From: Ilumatobacteraceae bacterium
Lineage (GTDB): Bacteria > Actinomycetota > Acidimicrobiia > Acidimicrobiales > Ilumatobacteraceae
Reading direction: 5' to 3'
Assembly (NCBI GenBank): GCA_025456105.1
Contig: JALOLG010000074.1
Coordinates: 1 to 6,946 of the forward strand
DNA: 6,946 nucleotides
Positions within the stretch are counted from its first letter, which is position 1. Every line of letters starts with the position of its first letter. Below, piece by piece: positions 1-6,946 of the stretch. The position numbers and the translations under genes are program-made. Below the pieces are notes generated by a model. The model was not told the DNA's origin and searched no databases. It saw nothing but the letters and a program-made list of their open reading frames with translations.

Positions 1-2
1 GC

Positions 3-578
3 ATCACGCTCAACCTCCTGCCGCTGGTGTCGCGAGCGCTGCTCGCAGTGCAGGAGCGGTTCGGCCTGCTCGCCGACGTCGAGGTGCCCGAGCTCACGCG
101 CGACGGCGATCCGGCCGAGCAGCAGGCCCAGCTCGAGGAGGCACTCGGACGCGACCTGCCAGATGACTTCGCGCAGCTCACGGTGTACGAAGGCGAGCAG
201 GTCGCCCGAGCGAGCGAGTCGGTGCAGCAGGCGCAGCGGGTCTTCGCGTTCATCACGCGCGCACTGTGGGTGCTGGTGGGGCTGGGCGTCGTGCTCGCCG
301 CCGTGACGCTCGTCCTCGCCCGCCGCCGGGTCCGAGCCGCGCTGACGATGATCCTCGGCGCAGGCGTCCTCATGCTCGTCACCCGCATCGTGGTGGGGAT
401 CGTCGCCGGCGACGTCACCTCCGAGGTGAGCGCACCGGCCGGCCGCACCACGGCCGACATCATCACCACCAGGCTGCTGCGGTCGTTGAGCCTCGTGACG
501 TTCTCGTTCGTGGTGGCGGCCCTGCTCGTCGGCCTCGGCGCGTTCGTCACACGCCGCGTCCTCGCTCGACGTGCCTGA
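3..578 (+). CDS. Membrane protein of unknown function, 5' end cut by window edge
   Basis: The reading frame is open from the first bases of the window, so the true start lies upstream and 191 residues are visible. A GTG at base 27 is in frame, but the codons before it read ITLNLLPLV in the same frame, so I treat it as internal. The visible part starts with an amphipathic, partly acidic region (residues 1-80, with a Gln/Glu-rich stretch around 37-48). Three hydrophobic helices follow at about 84-106, 112-136 and 160-182. Arg clusters at 107-111 and 184-190 suggest cytoplasmic ends. The layout of a soluble domain with an LxLxPLV-type opening followed by several helices resembles uncharacterised actinobacterial integral membrane proteins as I remember them. 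I cannot assign a function. Its stop overlaps the start of the next gene by 8 bases, so the two are probably cotranslated. Confidence 0.7.
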   Translation: MTLNLLPLVSRALLAVQERFGLLADVEVPELTRDGDPAEQQAQLEEALGRDLPDDFAQLTVYEGEQVARASESVQQAQRVFAFITRALWVLVGLGVVLAAVTLVLARRRVRAALTMILGAGVLMLVTRIVVGIVAGDVTSEVSAPAGRTTADIITTRLLRSLSLVTFSFVVAALLVGLGAFVTRRVLARRA

Positions 579-1335
579 GCACCCGCGGCTCACCTGGGTC
601 GGGCACTCCACCGTGATGGTGGAGATGGGTGGGCTGCGGTTCCTCACCGACCCGCTGCTCACGGATCGGGTCGCGCACCTCCGCCGTCGCCGGCGCGTCG
701 ACGTCGAGCCGGCGCGCCACGCCGACGTGGTGCTCGTGTCGCACGTGCACGCCGACCACCTCCACCTGCGCTCGCTCTCGCTGGTGGAGCGGCGCGCCAC
801 ACTGGTGGTCCCACCCGGCGTCGCGGGGTTCGTCGCGCGGCGTGGCTTCGCCCGTGTCGTGGAGCTGGCGGTGGGCGCGTCGACCGAGATCGGCGACGTC
901 CGCATCACCGCCGTCGCCGCCGTGCACGGCTGGTCGCGCGGTCCCCACTCGCGGCTGTCGGCGCAGCCCTGCGGCTACGTGCTCGACGACGGCACCACCA
1001 GCGTCTACTTCGCGGGCGACACCGACCTGTTCGACGACATGGCCGCCATCGGACCGGTCACCGTGGCGCTCGTGCCGATCTGGGGATGGGGATCCACGAT
1101 CGGGCACGGCCACCTCGACCCGGCGCGCGCCGTCGAGGCCGGCCGGCTCCTGGAACCCGACCTGATCGTGCCCATCCACTGGGGCACGTTCAGCCCGGAG
1201 GACGGCCGACGCCGCCTGCCGCGCTGGCTCGACGAACCCGCCCACCGCTTCGCCGCGCTCGTCGACGAGACCGAGCTCGCCCGGCGGCTGCGGGTGCTGC
1301 AGCCCGGCGCGACCCTCGCGGTGGGCGACGCCTGA
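571..1335 (+). CDS. MBL-fold metal-dependent hydrolase (UlaG-like / NAPE-PLD-like family)
   Basis: This is a 254-residue metallo-beta-lactamase-fold protein. The signature HxHxDH lies at residues 58-63 (H58, H60, D62, H63). Further likely metal ligands are H119, D150 in the AGDTD motif, and H203 in PIHWGTF. The opening LTWVGHSTVMVE (8-19) and LTDPLL (25-30) are typical of the Lactamase_B_2 branch that includes UlaG and NAPE-PLD-like phosphodiesterases, and so is the HLDP motif at 181-184. The family hydrolyses varied phosphodiester, lactone or ester bonds with two metal ions in the cytoplasm, and the substrate here cannot be read from sequence. The GTG at 571 is chosen because it keeps the whole first beta strand. 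No Shine-Dalgarno precedes it and it overlaps the upstream stop, which points to translational coupling. The P450 gene follows after 53 bases. No signal peptide is visible. Confidence 0.9.
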   Translation: MPEHPRLTWVGHSTVMVEMGGLRFLTDPLLTDRVAHLRRRRRVDVEPARHADVVLVSHVHADHLHLRSLSLVERRATLVVPPGVAGFVARRGFARVVELAVGASTEIGDVRITAVAAVHGWSRGPHSRLSAQPCGYVLDDGTTSVYFAGDTDLFDDMAAIGPVTVALVPIWGWGSTIGHGHLDPARAVEAGRLLEPDLIVPIHWGTFSPEDGRRRLPRWLDEPAHRFAALVDETELARRLRVLQPGATLAVGDA

Positions 1336-1361
1336 GGGCGCGACGCGGCGCAGTGACTACG

Positions 1362-1381
1362 GTCCGGTCCGGACAAGGAGG
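1362..1381 (+). promoter_or_regulatory. Ribosome binding site of the P450 gene, abutted by a small inverted repeat
   Basis: AAGGAGG at 1375-1381 sits 7 bases before the ATG at 1389 and fixes the P450 start. The open frame extends upstream to 1086 with no such signal. Directly before it, at 1362-1374, lies GTCCG-GTC-CGGAC, a 5-base inverted repeat that contains the 8-base palindrome GTCCGGAC (1367-1374). This could be a weak operator or a short hairpin next to the ribosome binding site, or it could be chance. No -10/-35 pair is recognisable in the 53-base gap. Confidence 0.75.
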
Positions 1382-1388
1382 CAACGCC

Positions 1389-2621
1389 ATGACACCCGAA
1401 GAAGCCGGACTCGTCTTCGTCACGCCCGAGGCCTATGCCGACGAGGAGCGCTTCCACGCCGCGTGCGCCGTGCTCCGACGCGAGGACCCGATCCACCTCG
1501 TCGAGCACCCCGACTTCGCGCCGTTCCACGTGATCACCAAGCACGCCGACGTGCACGAGATCGAGGTCCACCACCAGGAGTGGCACAACGCACCCAAGCC
1601 GGTGCTCGCCAACCTCGAGGCCGACCGCCGCCGCGAGGAGCAGGGCGACCTGCTCCGCACGCTCATCCACATGGACGAGCCCGACCACCGCACGTACCGC
1701 AACGTGACGGCCGACTGGTTCCTGCCCAAGAACCTGGCGCTGCTCGAGGGGCGCCTCGCCGAGCTCGCCCGCCTGTCGGTCGACCGCATGGCCGAGCTGG
1801 GTGGCGAGTGCGACTTCGCCCGCGACATCGCGATGCAGTACCCGCTGCAGGTGATCCTCGCCATCCTCGGCCTCCCGGAGTCGGACTACCCGCGCATGCT
1901 GCAGCTCACCCAGGAGCTGTTCGGTGCCGCCGACGAGGAGCTCGGTCGCGGTGCCTCGCTCGAAGATCTCGTGCAGGTCATCAACGACTTCTTCGTGTAC
2001 TTCACGGCGCTCACCGAGGAGCGACGGGCCACTCCCACGAGTGACCTGGCCTCCACCATCGCCAACGCCCGGATCGGCGACGACCCGATGGGGATCATGG
2101 AGACGATCTCGTACTACGTGATCGTGGCCACCGCCGGCCACGACACCACCTCGTCCGCGCTGGCCGGCGGGATGCAGGCGCTGATCGAGCACCCCGACCA
2201 GCTGGCGCGCCTCCAGGCCGACCCGTCGCTGCTGGCCACCGCTGCCGACGAGATCATCCGCTGGGTCACACCGGTGAAGCACTTCATGCGGAGCTGCACC
2301 ACGCCCTACGAGCTGCGCGGGCACCGGTTCGAGCCCGGTGACCAGGTGCTGATGTCGTACCCCTCGGCGAACCGCGACGAGGAGGTCTTCGACGATCCGT
2401 TCCGCTTCGACGTCGGCCGCTCGCCCAACAAGCACCTCGCGTTCGGGTTCGGCGTGCACTACTGCCTCGGGGCGATGCTCGCCCGCATGGAGATCAAGGC
2501 GGTGCTCACCGAGCTGCTCCCCCGGCTGCGCTCAATCGAGCTCGCCGGAGAGCCCGAGCTGATGAAGACGCTCTTCGTCGGTGGCCTGAAGCGGCTGCCC
2601 GTCCGCTACGAGCTCGCCTGA
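1389..2621 (+). CDS. Cytochrome P450, P450terp (CYP108)-like
   Basis: This is a complete 410-residue soluble bacterial P450, a heme monooxygenase that inserts one oxygen atom from O2 using electrons from a ferredoxin and its reductase. The C-helix motif HMDEPDH is at 94-100. The I-helix oxygen-activation motif AGHDTTSS is at 249-256 (D252 acid, T253/T254). The ExxR pair is E288/R291 and the heme-binding loop FGFGVHYCLG is at 352-361 with Cys359 as the thiolate ligand. The stretch TPVKHFMR (294-301), the SYPSANRDEEVF segment (323-334) and the ending FVGGLKRLPVRY (396-407) closely resemble P450terp (CYP108A1, alpha-terpineol hydroxylase) as I remember it. A terpenoid or similar hydrophobic substrate is therefore a reasonable guess, not a demonstration. 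The start is set by AAGGAGG 7 bases upstream. No ferredoxin or reductase gene is in the window. The antiporter gene follows 3 bases after the stop. Confidence 0.96.
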   Translation: MTPEEAGLVFVTPEAYADEERFHAACAVLRREDPIHLVEHPDFAPFHVITKHADVHEIEVHHQEWHNAPKPVLANLEADRRREEQGDLLRTLIHMDEPDHRTYRNVTADWFLPKNLALLEGRLAELARLSVDRMAELGGECDFARDIAMQYPLQVILAILGLPESDYPRMLQLTQELFGAADEELGRGASLEDLVQVINDFFVYFTALTEERRATPTSDLASTIANARIGDDPMGIMETISYYVIVATAGHDTTSSALAGGMQALIEHPDQLARLQADPSLLATAADEIIRWVTPVKHFMRSCTTPYELRGHRFEPGDQVLMSYPSANRDEEVFDDPFRFDVGRSPNKHLAFGFGVHYCLGAMLARMEIKAVLTELLPRLRSIELAGEPELMKTLFVGGLKRLPVRYELA

Positions 2622-2624
2622 GCC

Positions 2625-3832
<1,208 letters not shown>

Positions 3833-3857
<25 letters not shown>

Positions 3858-4474
3858 ATCGCCTGCAGCTCGGGTGTGGCCGGGCCCGACTGGCCGCAGT
3901 AGTTCACGACGCCGTCGAACGCAGACACCAGGTACGGCTGGCCGACCTCCCACGCCACGCCACCGATGAGGGCCTCCATGCCCTCGGGTGCGCTGAGCGT
4001 GACGACCTGGGCGTCGACGCCCCGGTACACCTCGTCGACCGTGAGCTGCACGACGCCGGCGTCGGCCGACGTGACCGTGCCGCGGAACGCCACCTCGTTG
4101 CCGGCCAGGATCGACGGCTCGAGTGCCATGCAGCTCGCCAGGGCGTCGTCGACGCCCGCGCTCAGCTCGAGCACCGTCGCCTTGCCGGGGACGGTGGTGG
4201 CGGGGCCGGCCACGTCGGTGCCGCCGTCGTCGCGGGTGAGGACCGCGGCGCCGACGGCGACCACGCCGACGATGGCGGCGGCCGCCGCAGCGGCCTGCCA
4301 CCAGGGACGGCGGGGCCGGGCGGGGGTGTGGGGGGCGGGGGTGTCGATGACGGGGGTGCTCATGATGTCCTCCAGGAGTGCGCGAGCCCTCGGGCTCGTG
4401 ACGGGTTCGGGATCGGCGCCACCGAGCGATGGGTCGAGGCCGCGGATGCGATCACGGAGCTCGTCGTCGTTCAT
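3833..4474 (-). CDS. Putative anti-sigma factor: single-pass membrane protein with TIMP/NTR-like outer domain
   Basis: This is a 213-residue protein. Residues 1-58 form a charged, presumably cytoplasmic segment (MNDDELRDRIRGLDPSL opening, then a Pro/Arg-rich linker at 45-58). One transmembrane helix spans about 59-80 (Ala/Val-rich, preceded by RPRRPWW). Residues 81-213 would be outside the membrane. The outer part has the pattern VAFRGTVTS (128-136), VDEVYRG (146-152), VTLSAPEG (158-165), VGQPYLVSAFDG (178-189) and NYCG (191-194). This resembles the TIMP/netrin OB-fold domain of secreted actinobacterial proteins, with C115 and C193 able to form a disulfide. The start overlaps the stop of the sigma gene as ATGA and is preceded by AAGGAGG at 6 bases. 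Position and topology suggest a membrane anti-sigma factor. It lacks the zinc HxxxCxxC motif of classical ECF anti-sigmas, so that role is inference. Confidence 0.8.
4312..4341 (+). other. G-run tract with G-quadruplex potential
   Basis: On the + strand there are five G-runs of 4, 3, 5, 6 and 5 bases, separated by loops of 2, 1, 3 and 1 bases. A further run of five G lies at 4352-4356. This satisfies the usual G3+N1-7 quadruplex pattern with short loops. The + strand is the template strand of the anti-sigma-like gene, and the tract encodes its Pro/Arg-rich linker before the membrane helix (about residues 45-55). Proline codon choice therefore explains part of it. Confidence 0.6.
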
Positions 4475-5070
4475 CGTGGGCCTCCTTCCTGCTCGGGGGT
4501 GCGTGCACCGGTCTGATCGGTGCCTGCACCCTGGAGATGTCCGCCATCGTCGCGATCCTGTCGGTCGAGTCGCTCGGCCAGCTTCCGCTTCGCCCGGCTG
4601 AGCGCCACGCTCACGGCGTTCGGCGTGGTGTCGAGCACGACGGCGATCTCGCGCGGCTCGAGGCGCTCCCACGCCCAGAGGTGCACCACCTCACGTTCGG
4701 ACTCACTCAGCTCGCCGATCGCGGCCATCAGGTCAGGCTCGCTGGTGTCGATCGCCGCCTGCGGATCGCTCGTCGCCGTGTCGTCGGGCATGCTCGCGGC
4801 GCGCTCCACGAGACGCAGACGACGCACCGCGCTGCGCCGGAGGTTGGCGAGGCTCCGGCGGGCGACGCCGTAGGTCCAGGGCAGCGGCTCGTCGGGCACG
4901 TCGTCGAGCCGCCGCCACACCACCAGCAACGTGTCGGCGAGCACGTCGGCCGCGTCGTCGGGGGTGGCACGGCGGGCCAGGTAGCGCTGGACCGGTTCGT
5001 ACACCTCGGCCGCGACCGCCTCGAACCGGGCGCGGCGGTCGGCCTCGGTCGGGGTCGGGACGCTCCTCAC
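4471..5070 (-). CDS. ECF-family RNA polymerase sigma factor
   Basis: This is a 199-residue ECF sigma factor, made of sigma region 2 and region 4 only, which directs RNA polymerase to a small regulon. Region 2 spans about 16-84: DDAADVLADTLLVVWRRL (38-55) is the core-binding helix and WTYGVARRSLANLRRS (65-80) is the -10 recognition/melting part. Region 4 spans about 120-168: LSESEREVVHLWAWERL, then the helix-turn-helix EIAVVLDTTPNAVSVALSRAKRKL (141-164) that reads the -35 element. A polar tail of about 30 residues follows (169-199) with a short 7-residue near-repeat (GAGTDQT/GARTPEQ). The GTG start at 5070 is preceded by AGGAGG with a 5-base spacer. The stop overlaps the start of the membrane protein by 4 bases, the usual sigma/anti-sigma arrangement. 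Only 33 bases separate it from the oxidoreductase gene upstream, so they are probably cotranscribed, though a promoter inside that gene is possible. Confidence 0.93.
   Translation of the reverse strand: MRSVPTPTEADRRARFEAVAAEVYEPVQRYLARRATPDDAADVLADTLLVVWRRLDDVPDEPLPWTYGVARRSLANLRRSAVRRLRLVERAASMPDDTATSDPQAAIDTSEPDLMAAIGELSESEREVVHLWAWERLEPREIAVVLDTTPNAVSVALSRAKRKLAERLDRQDRDDGGHLQGAGTDQTGARTPEQEGGPR
4481..4487 (-). promoter_or_regulatory. Ribosome binding site of the anti-sigma-like gene
   Basis: On the - strand AAGGAGG lies 6 bases before the ATG at 4474. It decides the start, because the open frame continues upstream inside the sigma gene. It lies within the last codons of the sigma factor. 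Confidence 0.85.
4498..4530 (-). repeat. Two tandem short inverted repeats (GGTGC-NN-GCACC) with 21-base period
   Basis: On the + strand GGTGCGTGCACC (4498-4509) and GGTGCCTGCACC (4519-4530) are 11/12 identical and start 21 bases apart. Each is self-complementary. On the mRNA of the sigma operon they could form two small hairpins, or one larger hairpin pairing the outer arms, ending about 10 bases before the anti-sigma ribosome binding site. They encode a 7-residue near-repeat in the sigma tail (residues about 181-194). Confidence 0.6.
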
Positions 5071-5075
5071 GACCG

Positions 5076-5081
5076 CCTCCT
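5076..5081 (-). promoter_or_regulatory. Ribosome binding site of the sigma factor gene
   Basis: On the - strand AGGAGG lies 5 bases before the GTG at 5070. It supports the GTG as the start and independent, efficient initiation of the sigma gene within a leftward transcript. Confidence 0.8.
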
Positions 5082-5103
5082 GTCCGGCAGCGCGCCGATC
5101 CTG

Positions 5104-5982
5104 TCAGCCGATCCGCCCGGCGAGCGCGTCCCGCACAGCGTGGATCACGTCGAGGTGCTCGGCGGCGGTGCGCAGCCCCATCCCCATGGTGACGACGGCG
5201 AGCTGGGTGCCGCCGACCTCCTGCCAGCGCTCGGCCGTCTCGACGACCGTGGCGAGGTCCTTGGCCCGCGTGGTGATCAGCTCGAACCCGAAGCCGTCCT
5301 CGGTGCGGCCGGCCTCGGCAAGGTGCCGGCGCACCTGTGCGAGCCCCTCGATCGCGCCGCCGAGACCACCGGCGAAGGTGAACCCGTCGCCGAGCCGGCC
5401 GCCGCGACGGAACGCGGCCTCGCCGAACCCGCCCACCCAGATCGGGATCGACCGGCGAGGCCTCGGATTGATGCAGCCCCGCTCGATGCGGTCGAAGCGC
5501 CCCTCGAACGTGACGAGCGGCTCGGTCCAGAGGCGTCGCAGGAACGGGACCTGCTCGTCGAGCCGTGCCCCGCGCGTGGAGAAGTCCTGGCCGAGCGCGT
5601 CGTACTCGACGTAGTTCCACCCGACGCCGACACCGAGCCGCAGTCGGCCCTGCGAGAGCAGGTCGACGTCGGCGGCCTGCTGCGCGACCAGCACCGTCTG
5701 GCGCTGCGGCAGGATCACCACACTGGTGGCGAGCTCGATCCGGCTGGTGATCCCCGCCAGGTACCCGAACGCCACGAACGGGTCGTGGAACGGGTCGGCC
5801 TCGGTGTACGGGCCCCAGAGCGGCGGCTCGCGGTCGGTGTGCTCGGCACCGACGACGTGGTCGTAGATGAGCAGCGTGTCGTAGCCGGCGGCCTCCACCG
5901 CCAGCCCGATGTCGTGGAGAGCCTGCGGATCGCCGCCCAGCTCGGTCTGCGGGTACACGATGCCGACCTTCATGGCACTCAT
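5104..5982 (-). CDS. Luciferase-like (LLM class) F420-dependent oxidoreductase
   Basis: This is a 292-residue TIM-barrel flavin/deazaflavin oxidoreductase of the bacterial luciferase-like superfamily, cytoplasmic. Recognisable parts are the first strand KVGIVYPQTELGG (5-17), AAGYDTLLIYDHV (31-43), the strand ELATSVVILPQRQ (83-95), the hallmark GRLRLGVGVGWNYVEYDALG (112-131) followed by TRGARLDEQVPFLRRLW (136-152), and IPIWVGGFGEAAFRRGGRLGDG (179-200). The hallmark block matches actinobacterial members annotated as F420-dependent (TIGR03619-type as I remember them). FMN use is not excluded. Substrate is unknown. The ATG at 5982 is preceded by a modest AGGA 7 bases away. A second ATG three codons later (5973) is a weaker alternative. 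A 48-base palindrome lies 26 bases upstream of the start. The sigma gene follows 33 bases after the stop. Confidence 0.94.
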   Translation of the reverse strand: MSAMKVGIVYPQTELGGDPQALHDIGLAVEAAGYDTLLIYDHVVGAEHTDREPPLWGPYTEADPFHDPFVAFGYLAGITSRIELATSVVILPQRQTVLVAQQAADVDLLSQGRLRLGVGVGWNYVEYDALGQDFSTRGARLDEQVPFLRRLWTEPLVTFEGRFDRIERGCINPRPRRSIPIWVGGFGEAAFRRGGRLGDGFTFAGGLGGAIEGLAQVRRHLAEAGRTEDGFGFELITTRAKDLATVVETAERWQEVGGTQLAVVTMGMGLRTAAEHLDVIHAVRDALAGRIG

Positions 5983-6008
5983 CGCCGCATCCTGCCACCC
6001 TCCCGGAT

Positions 6009-6056
6009 GTTTGGGCTGCAGCTGCTACCACATGTGGTGGCAGCTGCAGCCCAGAC
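6009..6056. repeat. 48-base near-perfect palindrome, possible loop-less terminator or operator
   Basis: Arms 6009-6032 and 6033-6056 are complementary at 22 of 24 positions with no spacer, centred on ACCACATGTGGT (6027-6038). The two exceptions, 6026/6039 and 6011/6054, are T opposite G, so they would be G-U pairs in + strand RNA but A/C mismatches in - strand RNA. It starts 7 bases beyond the VOC stop and ends 26 bases before the oxidoreductase ATG, both on the - strand. No T-run follows on either side. A U-less terminator for the VOC transcript, a protein-binding operator for the oxidoreductase-sigma operon, or a dispersed palindromic element are all possible. Confidence 0.8.
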
Positions 6057-6063
6057 TGCCCGG

Positions 6064-6474
6064 TCAGCCGACGGGGTCGGGTTCGAGCGGCGTGTGGACA
6101 ACGATGACGTAGCCGTTCGGATCGGTGACCGTGAACTCGTGATGGTGCGCCTGGGGGTTCCAGGCCGGCTCGCTCAGCACCGGCGCTCCCGCAGCCCGGG
6201 CAGCGCGCCACCGCTCATCGAGTGCGTCACCGTCGGCCACCTCGAACCACAGCGACACCCCGTTGCCGATCGGCACGTCGGGCGAGCCGAGGAACCCGTG
6301 CTCGTGGGCATCCCAGCGGTGCAGCTGCAGCAGCATCGGCGTGGCGAACGGCTCGCCGCCGAACAGCATCTCGTACTCGTCGCCACCGTGACCGGCGACG
6401 AGCCCGACGACCTGCTCGTACCACGCACGCGTGCCCGCGACGTCGGACACCTGCAACATCGGTGCGAGCCTCAC
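6064..6474 (-). CDS. VOC-fold protein (glyoxalase/bleomycin-resistance/dioxygenase superfamily)
   Basis: This is a 136-residue single-module VOC protein, probably a cytoplasmic homodimer. The first beta-alpha unit is APMLQVSDVAGTRAWYEQVVGL (4-25). The MLLQLHRW segment (47-54) carries H52 at the usual place of a metal ligand. SLWFEVAD (74-81) and EFTVTDPNGYVIVV (113-126) complete the fold. Where glyoxalase I-type enzymes have Glu (DPDGNxIEL), this protein has V125, so the canonical metal site looks incomplete. It may bind a ligand, as resistance proteins do, or be an enzyme of another VOC type. The GTG at 6474 is chosen because it keeps the whole first strand, but it has no Shine-Dalgarno. An ATG at 6459 has GAGG 9 bases upstream and would give 131 residues. 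It follows the HxlR gene by 55 bases, which hold nothing recognisable. Confidence 0.85.
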   Translation of the reverse strand: MRLAPMLQVSDVAGTRAWYEQVVGLVAGHGGDEYEMLFGGEPFATPMLLQLHRWDAHEHGFLGSPDVPIGNGVSLWFEVADGDALDERWRAARAAGAPVLSEPAWNPQAHHHEFTVTDPNGYVIVVHTPLEPDPVG

Positions 6475-6529
6475 CCGTCGATCGTACGCCGCCGCGGGTC
6501 AGGCCCTGTTCAGCGCTTCCGCGCCCCGG

Positions 6530-6946
6530 TCACCCGGCATCGCCCGGGCCAGGGACGGCGCGGACCGAGCGGGCGTCGAGCGGTTCGCCGCACACGTCGC
6601 AGGTGAGCCGGGCGGTGGTGACGTGCCCGTGGTCCCGGTGCTCGAGCAGCAACGGCTCGTTGCCGGAGCCGAGGATCCACTCGTCACCCCATTGGCGGAG
6701 CGTCGTCATGACGGGCCACAGCGCGCGCCCCTTCTCGGTGAGGAGGTAGTCGTAGCGGGCGCGACCGGTGTCGTAGGGCCGTCGTTCGAGGATGCCGGCG
6801 TCGACGAGCTTGTCGAGCCGGGTCGCGAGGACGTTGCGGGAGATGCCGAGTCGCTCCACGAAGTCGTCGAAGCGACGGATCCCGAGGAAGCAGTCGCGCA
6901 GGATCAGCAGGGTCCACCACTCGCCGACGACCTCGAGCGCTTGCGC
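6530..6946 (-). CDS. HxlR-family winged-helix transcriptional regulator, N-terminus cut by window edge
   Basis: 138 residues are visible and the start lies beyond the right edge, probably 10-20 residues away. The visible opening ALEVVGEWWTLLILRD (3-18) is the hallmark HxlR segment. RRFDDFVERLGISRNVLATRLDKLVDAGILERR (24-56) contains the recognition helix, and ARYDYLLTEKGRALWPVMTTLRQWGDEW (63-90) forms the wing and dimer helix. HxlR proteins bind short palindromes as dimers, and some sense electrophiles through an N-terminal Cys, which would be off the window. The tail (100-138) has CDVCGEPL (C116, C119) preceded by H103, H106 and H108, which may form a small zinc knuckle. A gene upstream or the VOC gene 55 bases downstream are the likely targets. 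The frame from 6859 inward is only part of this gene. Confidence 0.93.
   Translation of the reverse strand, partial: AQALEVVGEWWTLLILRDCFLGIRRFDDFVERLGISRNVLATRLDKLVDAGILERRPYDTGRARYDYLLTEKGRALWPVMTTLRQWGDEWILGSGNEPLLLEHRDHGHVTTARLTCDVCGEPLDARSVRAVPGPGDAG

Noticed and set aside
1086..1388. Upstream extension of the P450 frame giving a 511-residue protein
   Set aside because: The extra 101 residues are Arg/Pro-rich, overlap the MBL gene, and lack a ribosome binding site, while AAGGAGG precedes the ATG at 1389 and the family length is about 410.
1005..2459. A 484-codon open frame on the - strand antisense to the MBL and P450 genes
   Set aside because: It is a GC-driven shadow: no motifs, and the + strand proteins carry intact catalytic signatures over the same bases.
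4475..4672. Upstream extension of the anti-sigma-like frame to 279 residues
   Set aside because: It lies inside the sigma region 4 coding sequence. The ATGA overlap with its own ribosome binding site gives a far better start.
5090..5121. Two copies of GCCGATCC close together between the oxidoreductase and sigma genes
   Set aside because: Only 8 bases each, one mostly inside the coding end. Too short to call a repeat or operator in this base composition.
4733..6211. A 492-codon - strand frame across the VOC, palindrome, oxidoreductase and sigma region
   Set aside because: Arg/Ala/Pro-rich shadow out of frame with three recognised genes on the same strand.
6475..6529. Gap between the HxlR and VOC genes examined for a promoter or operator
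   Set aside because: No convincing -10/-35 pair and only short symmetries such as CGATCG.
4429..6606. A 725-codon open frame on the + strand antisense to the sigma, oxidoreductase and VOC genes
   Set aside because: Its translation is low-complexity (rich in Arg, His, Gly, Pro, Val), shows no fold or motif, and is fully opposite four well-recognised proteins. Long antisense frames are expected in such GC-rich DNA.

Overview
The window is very GC-rich, has strong G/C bias at third codon positions, and uses GTG as well as ATG starts. Together with an F420-type luciferase-like oxidoreductase, an HxlR regulator, an ECF sigma factor and a soluble bacterial P450, this points to a free-living actinobacterium. 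Something near the Acidimicrobiia would fit, but that placement is inference from gene content only. I see no tRNA, rRNA, CRISPR array, transposase or phage gene.

Left half, + strand (1-3857): four closely packed genes read rightward. They are the 3' part of an unrecognised three-helix membrane protein, an MBL-fold hydrolase of the UlaG-like type that overlaps it by 8 bases, a complete cytochrome P450 resembling the P450terp (CYP108) group, and a CPA1-type Na+/H+ antiporter starting 3 bases after the P450 stop. Only the P450 has a textbook Shine-Dalgarno. The others appear to rely on translational coupling.

Right half, - strand (3833-6946): five genes read leftward. They are an HxlR-type regulator cut by the right edge, a VOC/glyoxalase-fold protein, a luciferase-like F420-dependent oxidoreductase, an ECF sigma factor, and a single-pass membrane protein coupled to the sigma gene by an ATGA overlap. 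The last is probably the cognate anti-sigma factor, with an extracytoplasmic domain that looks like the TIMP/netrin OB-fold. The two gene clusters converge and their last genes overlap tail to tail by 25 bases.

As a reading of function, the left operon looks like oxidative metabolism of a small hydrophobic molecule plus ion homeostasis. The right one couples a redox enzyme and a VOC protein to two transcriptional control devices, HxlR and ECF sigma/anti-sigma. The main non-coding structures are a 48-base palindrome with no loop between the VOC and oxidoreductase genes, paired short hairpins just before the anti-sigma ribosome binding site, and a dense G-run tract in the template strand of the anti-sigma gene. 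No clearly new multi-gene system is visible. The sigma/NTR-like membrane protein pair and the palindrome are the best leads.
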